Assembly: GCA_024666565.1 (NCBI GenBank)
Contig: CP088295.1
Location: 3,782,001-3,846,000 of the forward strand
DNA: 64,000 nt
Origin: Svornostia abyssi
Lineage (GTDB): Bacteria > Actinomycetota > Thermoleophilia > Solirubrobacterales > Solirubrobacteraceae
Reading direction: 5' to 3'
Under the pieces are notes generated by a model, which searched no databases, was not told the origin of the DNA, and saw only the letters and a list, made by a program, of their open reading frames with translations. Made by a program: the position numbers and the translations under genes. Shown here in pieces: positions 25,402 to 33,501 of the stretch (the first letter of the stretch is position 1; every line of letters begins with the position of its first letter).

Positions 25402-26556
25402 GCGGGCACCTCCATCCCATAGCTGCGAGCGGTCTGCTGCACGGTCCCAGCGTAGACGGCCCGCAGGTCGGCCCCCGCCGCTTGCTCACGCCACTGGCGC
25501 TGCGCGCCGTTGCCGCCACGCTCGGCGGGGTTGACCAGCTCGACGCCCAACTCCGCGCGGACGGGCTCGGTCCACGCCGCGAGGCGCGGCACGATCTGCG
25601 CCGCCGGGTACGTCGTGCCGGTGTCGAGGTCGAGCATCTCCCCGTCCAGGCCGTAGCGGATCGCCCGCCACATGTTCTCCTCGATGAGGCTCCCGGGCGG
25701 AGTGGGAAGCGGCCGGCCTTCGTCCTCGTCACGGATGGCCTGCGCCACACAGGCGACGAGGAGCCGCGCCAGGTCGTCGGACTCCCCCGCGGTCATCTGC
25801 GCGTCGCAGATGCGGACTTCGACGGTGCCGTAGGCGAAATGCGGGCGCACCGACCACCAGACCTGCGTGTACTCGACGATCGAGCCGGTGCGGATCAGCA
25901 GGTCGACGTACGCGCGGAACGCCTCCCACGAGCCGTACGCGTCCGGGACGCCGCAGCGCGGGAAGGACTTCGTGAAGGTCTGCGTGCGCGTCGTGTGCAG
26001 ATTGGAGAAGTGGCCGTCGACGTACGGCGAGTTGGCCGAGACCGCCAGCAGCAGCGGGAGGATCGGGCGCAGCCGGTCACACACGCGGACCGCCCGGTCG
26101 GCGCCCTGCACGCCGACGTGGACGTGCATCGAGAACGTGTTGTTGCGCCGCGCGACGTACCCGAGCCCGTCCACGACGCGCCGGTAGTGCTCCGTGTCGA
26201 TGTTCGGCTGCTCGCGGTAATCCGCCCACGGATGCGTGCCGGTGGCGCCGAGCGCGACGTCGTGACGCGTCGCGTGCGCGAACAGCCCGGCGACGCAGAT
26301 CGTGCTGGCGGGCCAGGGCGTCATGGACGTCGCTGCCGGCGCCGGACACGATCTCGATCTCCGAGCTGATGAGTTCGCCCGTGATCTGCGCGTGCAAAGC
26401 CGGATCCTCCGTCGCAGCGGCGTCGCGCAGGTGCTCGAACCGCGGGATCAGCTCGTGGGTGCGCGGATCGAGGAGCGCGAACTCCTCCTCGAGGCCGACC
26501 GTGAGGTCGCGGGACGCCGCGAAGATCTCGCGCGCGTGGTCCAGATCGATCGGCAA
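25398..26556 (-). pseudogene. GCS2-family glutamate-cysteine ligase (YbdK-like), frameshifted as read
   Basis: The N-terminal part, from TTG 26556, has the ATP-grasp-like TVGLEEEFALLDP motif and runs in one frame to about 26290. The rest, GATGTHPWADYREQ, RRNNTFSMHVHVGV, SFPRCGVPDAYGSW and WWSVRPHFAYGTVEVRICDAQ, continues in the next frame to 25398. Removing one base near 26281-26295 (reading CGT CGC then GGG CTG TTC) joins them into a protein of about 385 residues of normal family length. So this is one gene with either a sequence error or a recent inactivating insertion. Intact members ligate glutamate to an amine such as cysteine. It follows rex by 8 bases. Confidence 0.8.
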
Positions 26557-26564
26557 GAGCGCGG

Positions 26565-27233
26565 TCAGGTCAGATAGAAGTACAGCGCGTACAGCAGATC
26601 CACCGCCGGCGACGACGTATGGACGGTGACCTCCGGCGGCACCTGCAGCAGCGCCTCGGAGTAGTTGAAGATGATCTTCACGCCGGCGTCGACGAGTTGG
26701 TCCGCGAGCGGCTGGGCCGCGGCGCCGGGCACCGCCAGCACGCCCACCACGATGTCCTCGTCGGCGACCACGTGCTTGAGGTCGTCGGCCGGCCGCACCT
26801 TGACGGTGCCGACCTGCTCGCCCACCTTCGCCGGGTCGCTGTCGAAGATCGCGACCACCCGGAAGCCGTGGTCGGCGAAGATGTCCGACGACGCGATGGC
26901 CTTGCCGAGATGGCCCGCCCCGAAGAGCGCGATGTTGTGCTGCCCGGCGGTCCGCAGGATCTTGCGGATCTGCGAGACGAGCGAATCGACGTTGTAGCCG
27001 ACCCCCCGCTTGCCGAACTTGCCGAACCCGGAGAGATCGCGGCGGATCTGCGTCGAGTTGACGTGCGTGTAGTCGGAGAGCTCCTGGCTGGAGATCGTCT
27101 CCTTGCCCATCTTCTTCGCCTGTGTGAGCACCTGCAGGTAGCGGGAGAGGCGAGCGGCCACCCCGAGCGACAGTCGGTCCTGGCCGTTGCTGTCGGCCCG
27201 TCCGGACTGTGCAATGACGTCCCCTTGTGGCAT
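26565..27233 (-). CDS. rex: Redox-sensing transcriptional repressor Rex
   Basis: 222 residues from ATG 27233. The winged-helix domain contains SRYLQVLTQAKKMG and ISSQELSDYTHVNSTQIRRDLSGFGKFGKRGVGY, near-invariant in Rex. The NAD(H)-binding domain has IALFGAGHLGKAIA and acidic FDSDP; the domain-swapped C-terminal helix ends DLLYALYFYL. Rex represses respiratory and NADH-oxidising genes until NADH rises. It lies 12 bases after the glutaredoxin-like gene. I see no Rex box (TTGTGAA-type palindrome) within this operon. Confidence 0.95.
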   Translation of the reverse strand: MPQGDVIAQSGRADSNGQDRLSLGVAARLSRYLQVLTQAKKMGKETISSQELSDYTHVNSTQIRRDLSGFGKFGKRGVGYNVDSLVSQIRKILRTAGQHNIALFGAGHLGKAIASSDIFADHGFRVVAIFDSDPAKVGEQVGTVKVRPADDLKHVVADEDIVVGVLAVPGAAAQPLADQLVDAGVKIIFNYSEALLQVPPEVTVHTSSPAVDLLYALYFYLT

Positions 27234-27245
27234 ACCGCTACGACT

Positions 27246-27485
27246 TTACGCCAGCGCGGCTCTGAGGGCGCTCTCGTCCACGAAGAAGTCGAACAGCTCT
27301 TCACCATCCAGAGCGATGACCGGGATGCGCTCGAGGTAGCGCGCGTGCAGGTCATCGTCGGTCTCGATGTCGATCTCCTCGATCGAAAACCCCAGCTCAG
27401 CGGCCAGTCCGGCCAGCTGCGTGCGTGCGTCATCGCACAGGTGGCAGCCGTCGCGCCCGTACATCGTCACGGTGCGGATGCTCAC
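27246..27485 (-). CDS. Glutaredoxin-like protein (DUF836 type)
   Basis: 79 residues from GTG 27485, which overlaps the tsaD stop (GTGA). The thioredoxin-fold start TVTMYGRDGCHLCDDA carries the active-site pair CHLC, and RIPVIALDGEELF gives the cis-proline loop. It is probably a small thiol oxidoreductase. In many actinobacteria a similar gene lies directly before rex, which fits the order here. Confidence 0.85.
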   Translation of the reverse strand: MSIRTVTMYGRDGCHLCDDARTQLAGLAAELGFSIEEIDIETDDDLHARYLERIPVIALDGEELFDFFVDESALRAALA

Positions 27486-28471
27486 GCCAGCGCCCGCTCG
27501 CCGCTCGCGTACGCATCCAGCTGCAGGTACCCCGGATGGGCGACTGGGGCCACGAACCGCGCGGCGCTCGCGATCATCGCCGCGTTGTCGGTGCACAGCG
27601 CGCGGTCGGGGACGTGCAGGTTCGCGCCCAGCCGTTCGGCCGCTGCGCGCAGCGGCCCGTTGGCCGCGACGCCGCCGCCGAGCGTCAGCCGATCGAGGCC
27701 CGTCTGGTCCAGCGCGCGCTCGCAGCGGTCGACGAGCGCCCGCACGATCGCCGACTGGTAGCTCGCCGCGAGATCGGCGGCCCGGCGCGCGGTCTCCTCC
27801 TCCCCCAGGTCCCGGATGGCGTAGAGCAGCGAGGTCTTCAGGCCGCTGAACGAGGAGTCGAGCCCGGCCACGTTCTTGGCCGTCGGGAACGTGAACGCCT
27901 CGGGGTCCCCATCGGCGGCCAACCGCTCGAGCGCGGGGCCGCCCGGGTACGGCAGCCCGAGCATGCGCGCGCCCTTGTCGAAGGCCTCCCCCGCGGCGTC
28001 GTCGAGCGTGCGGCCGAGGACCTCGAAGCCGTCGTACTCCTCCACGCGGGCGAGCAGGGTGTGCCCGCCGGACGCCAGCAGGCACACGAACGGGGGCTCG
28101 AACGGGTCGGGCCCGACAAAGTTGGCCGCCACGTGGCCCTGCAGGTGATCGACCGGCGCAAGCGGCAGGCCGCGGGTGGCCGCGATGGCCTTCGCGGTCA
28201 CGATGCCGACGAGCAGCGCCCCCACGAGGCCGGGACCCTGGGTGACCGCGACGAGGTCGATCCCGTCGAGGTCCGTGTCCGCCTGACGCAGCGCGTCGCC
28301 GACCACCGCGTTGACGAGCTCGAGGTGATGACGCGACGCGACCTCGGGCACCACGCCGCCGTAGCGGTCGTGGATGCCCTGTGAGCTGATGACGTTGCTC
28401 GCGATCGTTCCGTCGTCGCGCAGGACCGCCGCGCACGTGTCATCACAGCTGGTCTCCAGCGCGAGGATCAC
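27482..28471 (-). CDS. tsaD: tRNA N6-adenosine threonylcarbamoyltransferase TsaD
   Basis: 329 residues from GTG 28471. Kae1/TsaD hallmarks: LALETSCDDTCAAV at the N terminus, metal ligands in EVASRHHLELV, VDHLQGHVAANF, LLASGGHTLL and the GGGVAANGPLR motif near 265. It transfers the threonylcarbamoyl group to A37 of ANN-decoding tRNAs together with TsaB and TsaE, both encoded just upstream. Four-base overlaps with rimI and the glutaredoxin gene show tight coupling. Confidence 0.96.
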   Translation of the reverse strand: MILALETSCDDTCAAVLRDDGTIASNVISSQGIHDRYGGVVPEVASRHHLELVNAVVGDALRQADTDLDGIDLVAVTQGPGLVGALLVGIVTAKAIAATRGLPLAPVDHLQGHVAANFVGPDPFEPPFVCLLASGGHTLLARVEEYDGFEVLGRTLDDAAGEAFDKGARMLGLPYPGGPALERLAADGDPEAFTFPTAKNVAGLDSSFSGLKTSLLYAIRDLGEEETARRAADLAASYQSAIVRALVDRCERALDQTGLDRLTLGGGVAANGPLRAAAERLGANLHVPDRALCTDNAAMIASAARFVAPVAHPGYLQLDAYASGERALA

Positions 28472-28971
28472 GCGGTCGGCTGCACCGGCCCCGCAGCCGG
28501 CACGTCGTCGAGCCGCCCTTCCAGGGTCGCCGGGGTGCGCCACATGATGAGCGCGTCCTCGCCGTTGTCCTGGTAGTAGCGGCGCCGTCGCCCGGCCGAC
28601 CTGAAGCCGTAGCGCTCGTAGAGCTCGATCGCCCCGGTGTTGGACGGGCGGACCTCCAGCGTGTACCGGGCCTGCGGGTCGCCGATGCGACGCAGCAGCT
28701 CGTCGAGCAGGCTCGTGGCGACGCGCTGCCGGCGCAGGTCGGGATCGACGGCCACGTTCATGATGTGCCAGACCGTGTCGTACTTCGAGCAGATCAGGTA
28801 CCCCACGATCCGGCCGCCGCGCAGAGCGGCGAGACAGACGCCCGACGGCTTGGACAGCTCGAGGACGAACATCGCCAGCGACCAGGCGGTCGGGAACGCG
28901 CGGCGCTCGATCGCGATGACCTGCGGCAGGTCGGAGTACGTCAGGCGGCGCAGCTCCAGGGGCTCGGTCAC
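28468..28971 (-). CDS. rimI: Ribosomal protein S18-alanine N-acetyltransferase RimI-like
   Basis: 167 residues from GTG 28971. GNAT fold with LRRLTYSDLPQV, FPTAWS, IMNVAVDPDLRRQRVATSLLDELL (acetyl-CoA loop) and SNTGAIELYERYGF, the RimI pattern. It sits between tsaB and tsaD as in many bacteria. Target is probably the S18 N terminus, although actinobacterial RimI can be broader. Confidence 0.92.
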   Translation of the reverse strand: MTEPLELRRLTYSDLPQVIAIERRAFPTAWSLAMFVLELSKPSGVCLAALRGGRIVGYLICSKYDTVWHIMNVAVDPDLRRQRVATSLLDELLRRIGDPQARYTLEVRPSNTGAIELYERYGFRSAGRRRRYYQDNGEDALIMWRTPATLEGRLDDVPAAGPVQPTA

Positions 28972-29654
28972 GGGGTTCGGGCTCGTCGGGTGATCTCGGC
29001 GTCGGGGACTCGCAGGTAGTCCGGGACGACCGCGTCGCGTCCGACGTCCGGCGCGCCCGCGGCAAGGCCGCAGACCGCGGCGGCGCCGATGCGGTGCGCC
29101 GGGTCATCGCGCGCCGGGACGACCGCGCCGCCCCGTTCCAGCTCCTGGGCAAAGCGTAGCGCCCCGTCCCCCACGGCCACCCACGCGCGCCCGTCCTGGC
29201 GTGCGGCCAGTGCAGGGAGTTCCTCGGGCCGGACCACCCTGGGGGCGACGATCTCGGCGCCGTTCTCGTAGGCCGCGACGAAGGCCTCGCCGCGACGGGC
29301 GTCGAGCACCGCGAGCACCGGCTCACCGGCGGGGCCGCCCGCCGCGAGAGCGCGCAGCGACGAGATCCCCACGAGCGGGACGTCGAGCGACTGCGCCAGG
29401 GCCCTGGCGGTGGACACGCCGATGCGCAGGCCGGTGAAGCCGCCGGGGCCGACGCCCACCGCCACACGCTCGAGCTCGTCGTAGGTGATCCCCGCCGCGG
29501 TGAGGGCCGCGTCGGCGAGCGTGAGCAGGGCGCTCGTATGGTGCGGCCGCGTCCCGGGCTCCGGGTCGTCGCGGCGCTCGACAACGCCGCCGTCCGCGCG
29601 GCGGACCCCCACGACGGTGGCGGGCGTGGCCGTGTCGAAGGCGAGCAGGCGCAT
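28968..29654 (-). CDS. tsaB: tRNA threonylcarbamoyladenosine biosynthesis protein TsaB
   Basis: 228 residues from ATG 29654. The actin-like fold begins LLAFDTATPATVVG and contains VGVGPGGFTGLRIGVSTARAL, the signature of TsaB, plus VLDARRGEAFVA. It is the structural partner of TsaD. Its start overlaps the tsaE stop by one base (TGATG) and its stop overlaps rimI. Confidence 0.95.
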   Translation of the reverse strand: MRLLAFDTATPATVVGVRRADGGVVERRDDPEPGTRPHHTSALLTLADAALTAAGITYDELERVAVGVGPGGFTGLRIGVSTARALAQSLDVPLVGISSLRALAAGGPAGEPVLAVLDARRGEAFVAAYENGAEIVAPRVVRPEELPALAARQDGRAWVAVGDGALRFAQELERGGAVVPARDDPAHRIGAAAVCGLAAGAPDVGRDAVVPDYLRVPDAEITRRARTP

Positions 29655-30088
29655 CACGGGCGCTCGATCGTCACGACCCGGCGATCCCGGCCGGCGTGGT
29701 CGAGGCGCACCCGCGCGGCGACCCGCCCGTGCTCGGCCGCCCATCCCTCGCCGACCTCGGGCCACTCGACGAACGCGATGCGCTCGCCGCCCACCTCATC
29801 GTCGAGCAGCGCGGGATCCTCGGCGGCAAGGTCCCCGAGGCGGTAGAGGTCGAGGTGCGACAGCTCGCGGCCCGCAGCTCGGTAGCGGCGTGAGATCGTG
29901 AACGTGGGGCTCGTCACCGGCCCGGTGACCCCCAGCGCGCGCAGGGCGCCGCGCACGAACGTCGACTTCCCCGCCCCGAGATCACCGGAGACGAGCACGA
30001 CGTCTCCAGGGCGCAGCTCGCGCGCGAGCTCGGCTGCGACGACGGCGGTCTCCTCCGCGGAGACGGTCTCAGTGACGGCGGTGCGCAC
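29654..30088 (-). CDS. tsaE: tRNA threonylcarbamoyladenosine biosynthesis ATPase TsaE
   Basis: 144 residues from GTG 30088. P-loop GDLGAGKSTFVRG near 35-47, switch region TSPTFTI and HLDLYRL, all typical of TsaE. It recycles the TsaB-TsaD complex by ATP hydrolysis. The start lies 20 bases inside the end of the upstream surface-protein gene, an unusual overlap that couples a housekeeping enzyme to it. Confidence 0.94.
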   Translation of the reverse strand: MRTAVTETVSAEETAVVAAELARELRPGDVVLVSGDLGAGKSTFVRGALRALGVTGPVTSPTFTISRRYRAAGRELSHLDLYRLGDLAAEDPALLDDEVGGERIAFVEWPEVGEGWAAEHGRVAARVRLDHAGRDRRVVTIERP

Positions 30089-30467
30089 CGCCGCGCAGGC
30101 GCAGCCCGGCGCCGAGCAGCAGCAGCGATCCGCCGGCGAGCGCGATGAGCCACGGGTCGTCGCCCGTCTGCGCCAGCTCGCTGGACCCCGAGGCCGCGTC
30201 GTCGCTGCTCTCAGCGGTGGTGCTGCCGGTGTCCGACGTGTCCGTGCTCGCCCCTGATGAGGACGAATCCGTGGTGGTCCCCGACGTGGGCGGCGTGTCC
30301 GAGAGGCCGTCGCCGGTCGTCTCGGTCGGCGTGTCCGCCTGCGCGTCCTGCGCCGTGGTCTCCGGGAACGGGTCCTTGTACTGGTCGTCGCCTGCCCCCT
30401 GCGCGAACGCCGGAGCCGGAACCGCGACAGCGCACACGAGCACGGCCGCCAGGAGGCGGCGGCTCAT
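30069..30467 (-). CDS. Secreted Thr/Ser-rich surface protein with LAQTG sorting-like motif
   Basis: 132 residues from ATG 30467 (an ATG nine codons upstream is possible). Signal peptide 1-23 ending AFAQ, an acidic Ser/Thr/Asp-rich spacer to residue 96, LAQTG at 98-102, a hydrophobic helix 106-122 and a basic end RGGAHRRH. This is the class of LAxTG sortase substrates of actinobacteria. It resembles the protein at 7030-7347 in layout. It is the first gene of the tsaE-tsaB-rimI-tsaD operon. Confidence 0.72.
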   Translation of the reverse strand: MSRRLLAAVLVCAVAVPAPAFAQGAGDDQYKDPFPETTAQDAQADTPTETTGDGLSDTPPTSGTTTDSSSSGASTDTSDTGSTTAESSDDAASGSSELAQTGDDPWLIALAGGSLLLLGAGLRLRGGAHRRH

Positions 30468-30516
30468 CGTGGGGGCAAGATCAGTCAAGGGCATATCAGT
30501 CGTAGTGTTCGGGGTC

Positions 30517-31800
30517 GTGCGACTCCATCCTTCCCGGTGGCGCGGACGTGACAGCCCACAGGTCGCCGGGCTGGCCGTCGCATCACTCACCGCAAACGCC
30601 CTCGCGATCGTCTTCACCGTCGTGTTCGCGCGGGTGCTCGGGGAGGAAGACTACGGATCTCTCGCGGCATTGACGTCCTGGCTGCTCATCCTCGGGGTTC
30701 CCGGCTCCGCGCTGCAGGTCGCGGCGGCGCGCGACGTGGCGGCGGGGAGATACGGGGAGGGCCCGAGGCTGGCGGCCGTGACGCGCCGCTGGCTCCGTCC
30801 AGTCATCCTAGCCTCCGTCGCGCTGACCCTCCTGAGCGTCGCCGGACGGGAGCAGCTCGCGGACATCACCGGCGTCGACGAAGCCTGGGCCGCCGCGCTC
30901 GTGCTCCCCGGGGCGTGCGCGTGGTTCGCGCTCTGCCTGCTGCGAGGGGTCCTGCAGGGCGACGGCGCCGTCCCGGCAGTCGGCTGGAGCATCGCCGGCG
31001 AGGCCGCGGGCCGCGTGGTCTGCGGGCTCCTGCTGCTCCTCATCGGGGGCGGCGTGGTCGGCGCCTTCGCCGGCACGCCGCTGTCGTTCACCATCGCGGC
31101 CGTCGTCCTCGCCGTCATCCTGCGCCGCCGCGTCGGGGTGGCGCCCGAGCACGCCCCGGCGCCCGAGACCGCGGGCCTGCACCGGCTGGCCGCCGGCGCC
31201 TGGGCGGCGATCATCGCCCTCACGCTCCTCATGGCGCTGCAGAGTCTGGACGTGATCATCGCCAAGCATCAGCTGCCCGACGACGAGGCGGGGTCGTACA
31301 CCGCCGCTGCGGTGGCCGCGAAGGTGCTGATCTGGGTGGCGATCGGACTCGCGGTGTACGTCGTCCCCGAAGCCTCCCGGCGCGCCTCTCGGGGCGACGC
31401 GCCGTTCGGCGCGCTCGCCCAGGCCCTCGGCGCCATCGCGCTGCTGGCCGTCCCGGTCCTCTGCATCTTCCTCGTGGCACCCGACCTCCTGCTGCGCCTG
31501 GGCTTCGGCCCGGACTTCGAGGATGCGGCCCCCGCCCTGCTGCCACTGGGCACGGCGATGACGCTCCTCGCGTGCTGCTACCTGGCCGGGCAGTACCTCC
31601 TCGCGCTGCGCCACTGGATGTTCCTCGGCGTCCTGATCGCCGCGATGCTCGCGGAGCTCGGCGGCCTGCTGGCCTACGGGGACGACTTCCGGTCGATCGC
31701 GCTCGTCGTCCTCGCCGTCCAGTCGGCGGGCGCCCTGGCGATGCTCCTGCTCGCCGCGAGGGCCGCCCCTCGCGGCGTGATCGCGGAGGTGCCGGTGTGA
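30517..31800 (+). CDS. Wzx-like polysaccharide flippase (MOP superfamily)
   Basis: 427 residues from GTG 30517; a GTG four codons earlier is also possible. Twelve or more hydrophobic segments; helix 1 region ANALAIVFTVVFARVLGEEDYGSLAAL is the usual start of oligosaccharide flippases. It should move lipid-linked glycan units to the outer face of the membrane. Divergent from the LAQTG gene by about 49 bases and overlapping the next gene by GTGA. It marks the left edge of the glycan region. Confidence 0.82.
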   Translation: MRLHPSRWRGRDSPQVAGLAVASLTANALAIVFTVVFARVLGEEDYGSLAALTSWLLILGVPGSALQVAAARDVAAGRYGEGPRLAAVTRRWLRPVILASVALTLLSVAGREQLADITGVDEAWAAALVLPGACAWFALCLLRGVLQGDGAVPAVGWSIAGEAAGRVVCGLLLLLIGGGVVGAFAGTPLSFTIAAVVLAVILRRRVGVAPEHAPAPETAGLHRLAAGAWAAIIALTLLMALQSLDVIIAKHQLPDDEAGSYTAAAVAAKVLIWVAIGLAVYVVPEASRRASRGDAPFGALAQALGAIALLAVPVLCIFLVAPDLLLRLGFGPDFEDAAPALLPLGTAMTLLACCYLAGQYLLALRHWMFLGVLIAAMLAELGGLLAYGDDFRSIALVVLAVQSAGALAMLLLAARAAPRGVIAEVPV

Positions 31801-32180
31801 TCGCCCGCGCCACGCTCCTCCTGCTCGCCGCCGTCGCGCTGGCGTTCCTCGTCCCACAGGCGCTCGAGGAGCGCGACCTGCGCCGGGGCCGTGCGCTCGC
31901 GCCGTCCGCGGAGACCGGCGCCGAGGCCCGCGCCGCGCTGCGGGCAGCGCGGCGGCACAGCCTGTCGGGCGAGCCGCGGATCCTCGAAGCGCAGCTGCTG
32001 CTCTTCGGCTCGAAGCCCGACGAGGCGCTCGCCGTCGTGCTGCCCGTCGCCCGGCGCGAGCCGGAGAACCTGCTGGCGTGGCGGGCGGTCGCGGCCGCCG
32101 CGCGCCAGCGCGGCGACCTGACGCTCCAGCAGGAAGCGCGGGAGCGCCTTGCCGCGCTCGATCCGCGCTCGGCCGGTTAG
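31797..32180 (+). CDS. Membrane-anchored TPR-like protein (127 aa)
   Basis: From GTG 31797, overlapping the flippase stop. One N-terminal hydrophobic helix (5-22) and then helical repeats with Ala pairs, ALRAARRHSLSGEPRILEAQLLLF and ENLLAWRAVAAAARQRGD, that look like two or three tetratricopeptide units. It probably acts as an assembly factor for the flippase or its glycan machinery on the cell surface; that role is inferred from coupling alone. Confidence 0.6.
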   Translation: MIARATLLLLAAVALAFLVPQALEERDLRRGRALAPSAETGAEARAALRAARRHSLSGEPRILEAQLLLFGSKPDEALAVVLPVARREPENLLAWRAVAAAARQRGDLTLQQEARERLAALDPRSAG

Positions 32181-32584
32181 AGCTCGCGGCGACCGATCGC
32201 CTGCGCGACCGCAAAGGCGCCGACGATGAGCCCCTGCAGGACGATCCACACCGTGCCCGTCGTCGTCGGGTCCCCCCAGCCCGCGACGGCGGCCACCATC
32301 GAGTCGATCGCCCACACCGCGTTGCCGATGACGATCGCGAGCACGGTTCCCCGGCGCGGGGTGCGGGCCACGAGCATCACTGCGGCGGCGTACACGAGGA
32401 AGAACGCGCCGGCCCCGCGCAGCAGCCCGGGTGACAGGCCGAGGAGCTCCCCCACGGGACCGGCGGCGACGAGGTAGACGACGCCGTTCGCGGCGCTGAC
32501 CACCGCGTCGGTGAGGAGCGCCGGGCGCAGGATGCTCGGACGGGCGAACGCGGCGGGGCCGGCGGGCTGGGCGGCGGTGGACAT
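32177..32584 (-). CDS. Four-helix integral membrane protein, function unknown
   Basis: 135 residues from ATG 32584, with AGAGGTG about 6 bases upstream. Four hydrophobic segments (about 20-40, 50-70, 78-97, 105-125) and a short polar N terminus. It resembles small hypothetical membrane proteins next to XRE-type regulators in actinobacteria. It is 59 bases downstream of such a regulator and probably controlled by it. Its end overlaps the convergent TPR gene by four bases. Confidence 0.65.
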   Translation of the reverse strand: MSTAAQPAGPAAFARPSILRPALLTDAVVSAANGVVYLVAAGPVGELLGLSPGLLRGAGAFFLVYAAAVMLVARTPRRGTVLAIVIGNAVWAIDSMVAAVAGWGDPTTTGTVWIVLQGLIVGAFAVAQAIGRREL

Positions 32585-32643
32585 GACGGGCACCTCTCGG
32601 TCGTTGGTGCCTGCAGCGTCCCGCCTGGAGGGAAGCGCGTCGA

Positions 32644-33453
32644 TTACCCCGGGGGTAAGGACGCGGCGTACGCGGTCAGGCGAGCGGCGGTCTCGGCGTC
32701 GGCCGGGAAGAAGGTCTCGATGGCCAGCTCGCTGGCCGTGACCTCGGCGGCGATCCCGGACGTCGCCAGGGTGCTGATGAAGCGCAGGCGCGCCCCGTCG
32801 GGGTCGCGAAGCGTCAGCGACACCGCGATCTCCGGCCCGGCCGGGGGTTCGTGCGCCCTGTCCGGCCCCGGGTAGCCCTCGAGCTCGTCGTGCAACGCGG
32901 CAAGCGCCGGGTCGCCCGTGAACACCGCCTGGGCGCGGAGGCGGTCCAGGAGGTGCGGGCGCAGCTCGGCGAGGTTCTCGATGCGCGACGCCAGGCCATC
33001 GGGGTGCAACGTGATCCGCAGGACGTTCAGCGGGGGCGCGAGCAGGTCGGGGTCGACGCCCTCGATCAAGAGCCCGACCGTGCGGTTGCCCGCCACGAGC
33101 TCCCAGTGGCGGTCCACGACGAGGGCCGGCGCGGGCTCGTGGGCGCGCAGCAGCCGCTCCATCGTGTCGCGCACGCCGGCGAGTTCGGGGGCGTCGAGGT
33201 CGTGCTCGGCGTACGCGGGGGCGTGCCCCGCGGCCAGGAGGAGCGCGTTGCGGTCGCGCAGCGGCACCTCGAGCTGCTCGGCGAGGTGGAGGACCATGTC
33301 GGCGCTGGGACGCGACCGCCCGGTCTCCACGAAGCTCAGATGCCGCGCGGACACCCCGGCGTCCAGCGCCAGGTCCTGCTGGCTGCGCCGGCGCCGCACG
33401 CGCCAGTCGCGCAGGAGCGGGCCGACGCCGGATGCAGCGCTCGCGGTGCTCAC
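32644..33453 (-). CDS. XRE-family regulator with MmyB-like ligand-binding domain
   Basis: 269 residues from GTG 33453. Helix-turn-helix at about 12-66 with RSQQDLALDAGVSARHLSFVETGRSRP in it, followed by the MmyB-like domain (LLRAHEPAPALVVDRHWELVAGN, NVLRITLHPDGLASRIENLAEL), which in relatives binds a fatty acid-like ligand. The downstream membrane protein gene is the likely target. Confidence 0.88.
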   Translation of the reverse strand: MSTASAASGVGPLLRDWRVRRRRSQQDLALDAGVSARHLSFVETGRSRPSADMVLHLAEQLEVPLRDRNALLLAAGHAPAYAEHDLDAPELAGVRDTMERLLRAHEPAPALVVDRHWELVAGNRTVGLLIEGVDPDLLAPPLNVLRITLHPDGLASRIENLAELRPHLLDRLRAQAVFTGDPALAALHDELEGYPGPDRAHEPPAGPEIAVSLTLRDPDGARLRFISTLATSGIAAEVTASELAIETFFPADAETAARLTAYAASLPPG

Positions 33454-33501
33454 CCCGCGGACGCTACCCGCCGCAGGTCACGGCGGCACCTACCTCGGAG
33501 G

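Noticed and set aside
27160..27260. Rex operator upstream of rex
   Set aside because: No TTGTGAA-N4-TTCACAA-like palindrome is present; rex lies within an operon.
27482..29584. 700-codon frame as an N-terminally extended TsaD
   Set aside because: TsaD homology begins at the GTG 28471; the part before it is an out-of-frame reading of rimI and tsaB.
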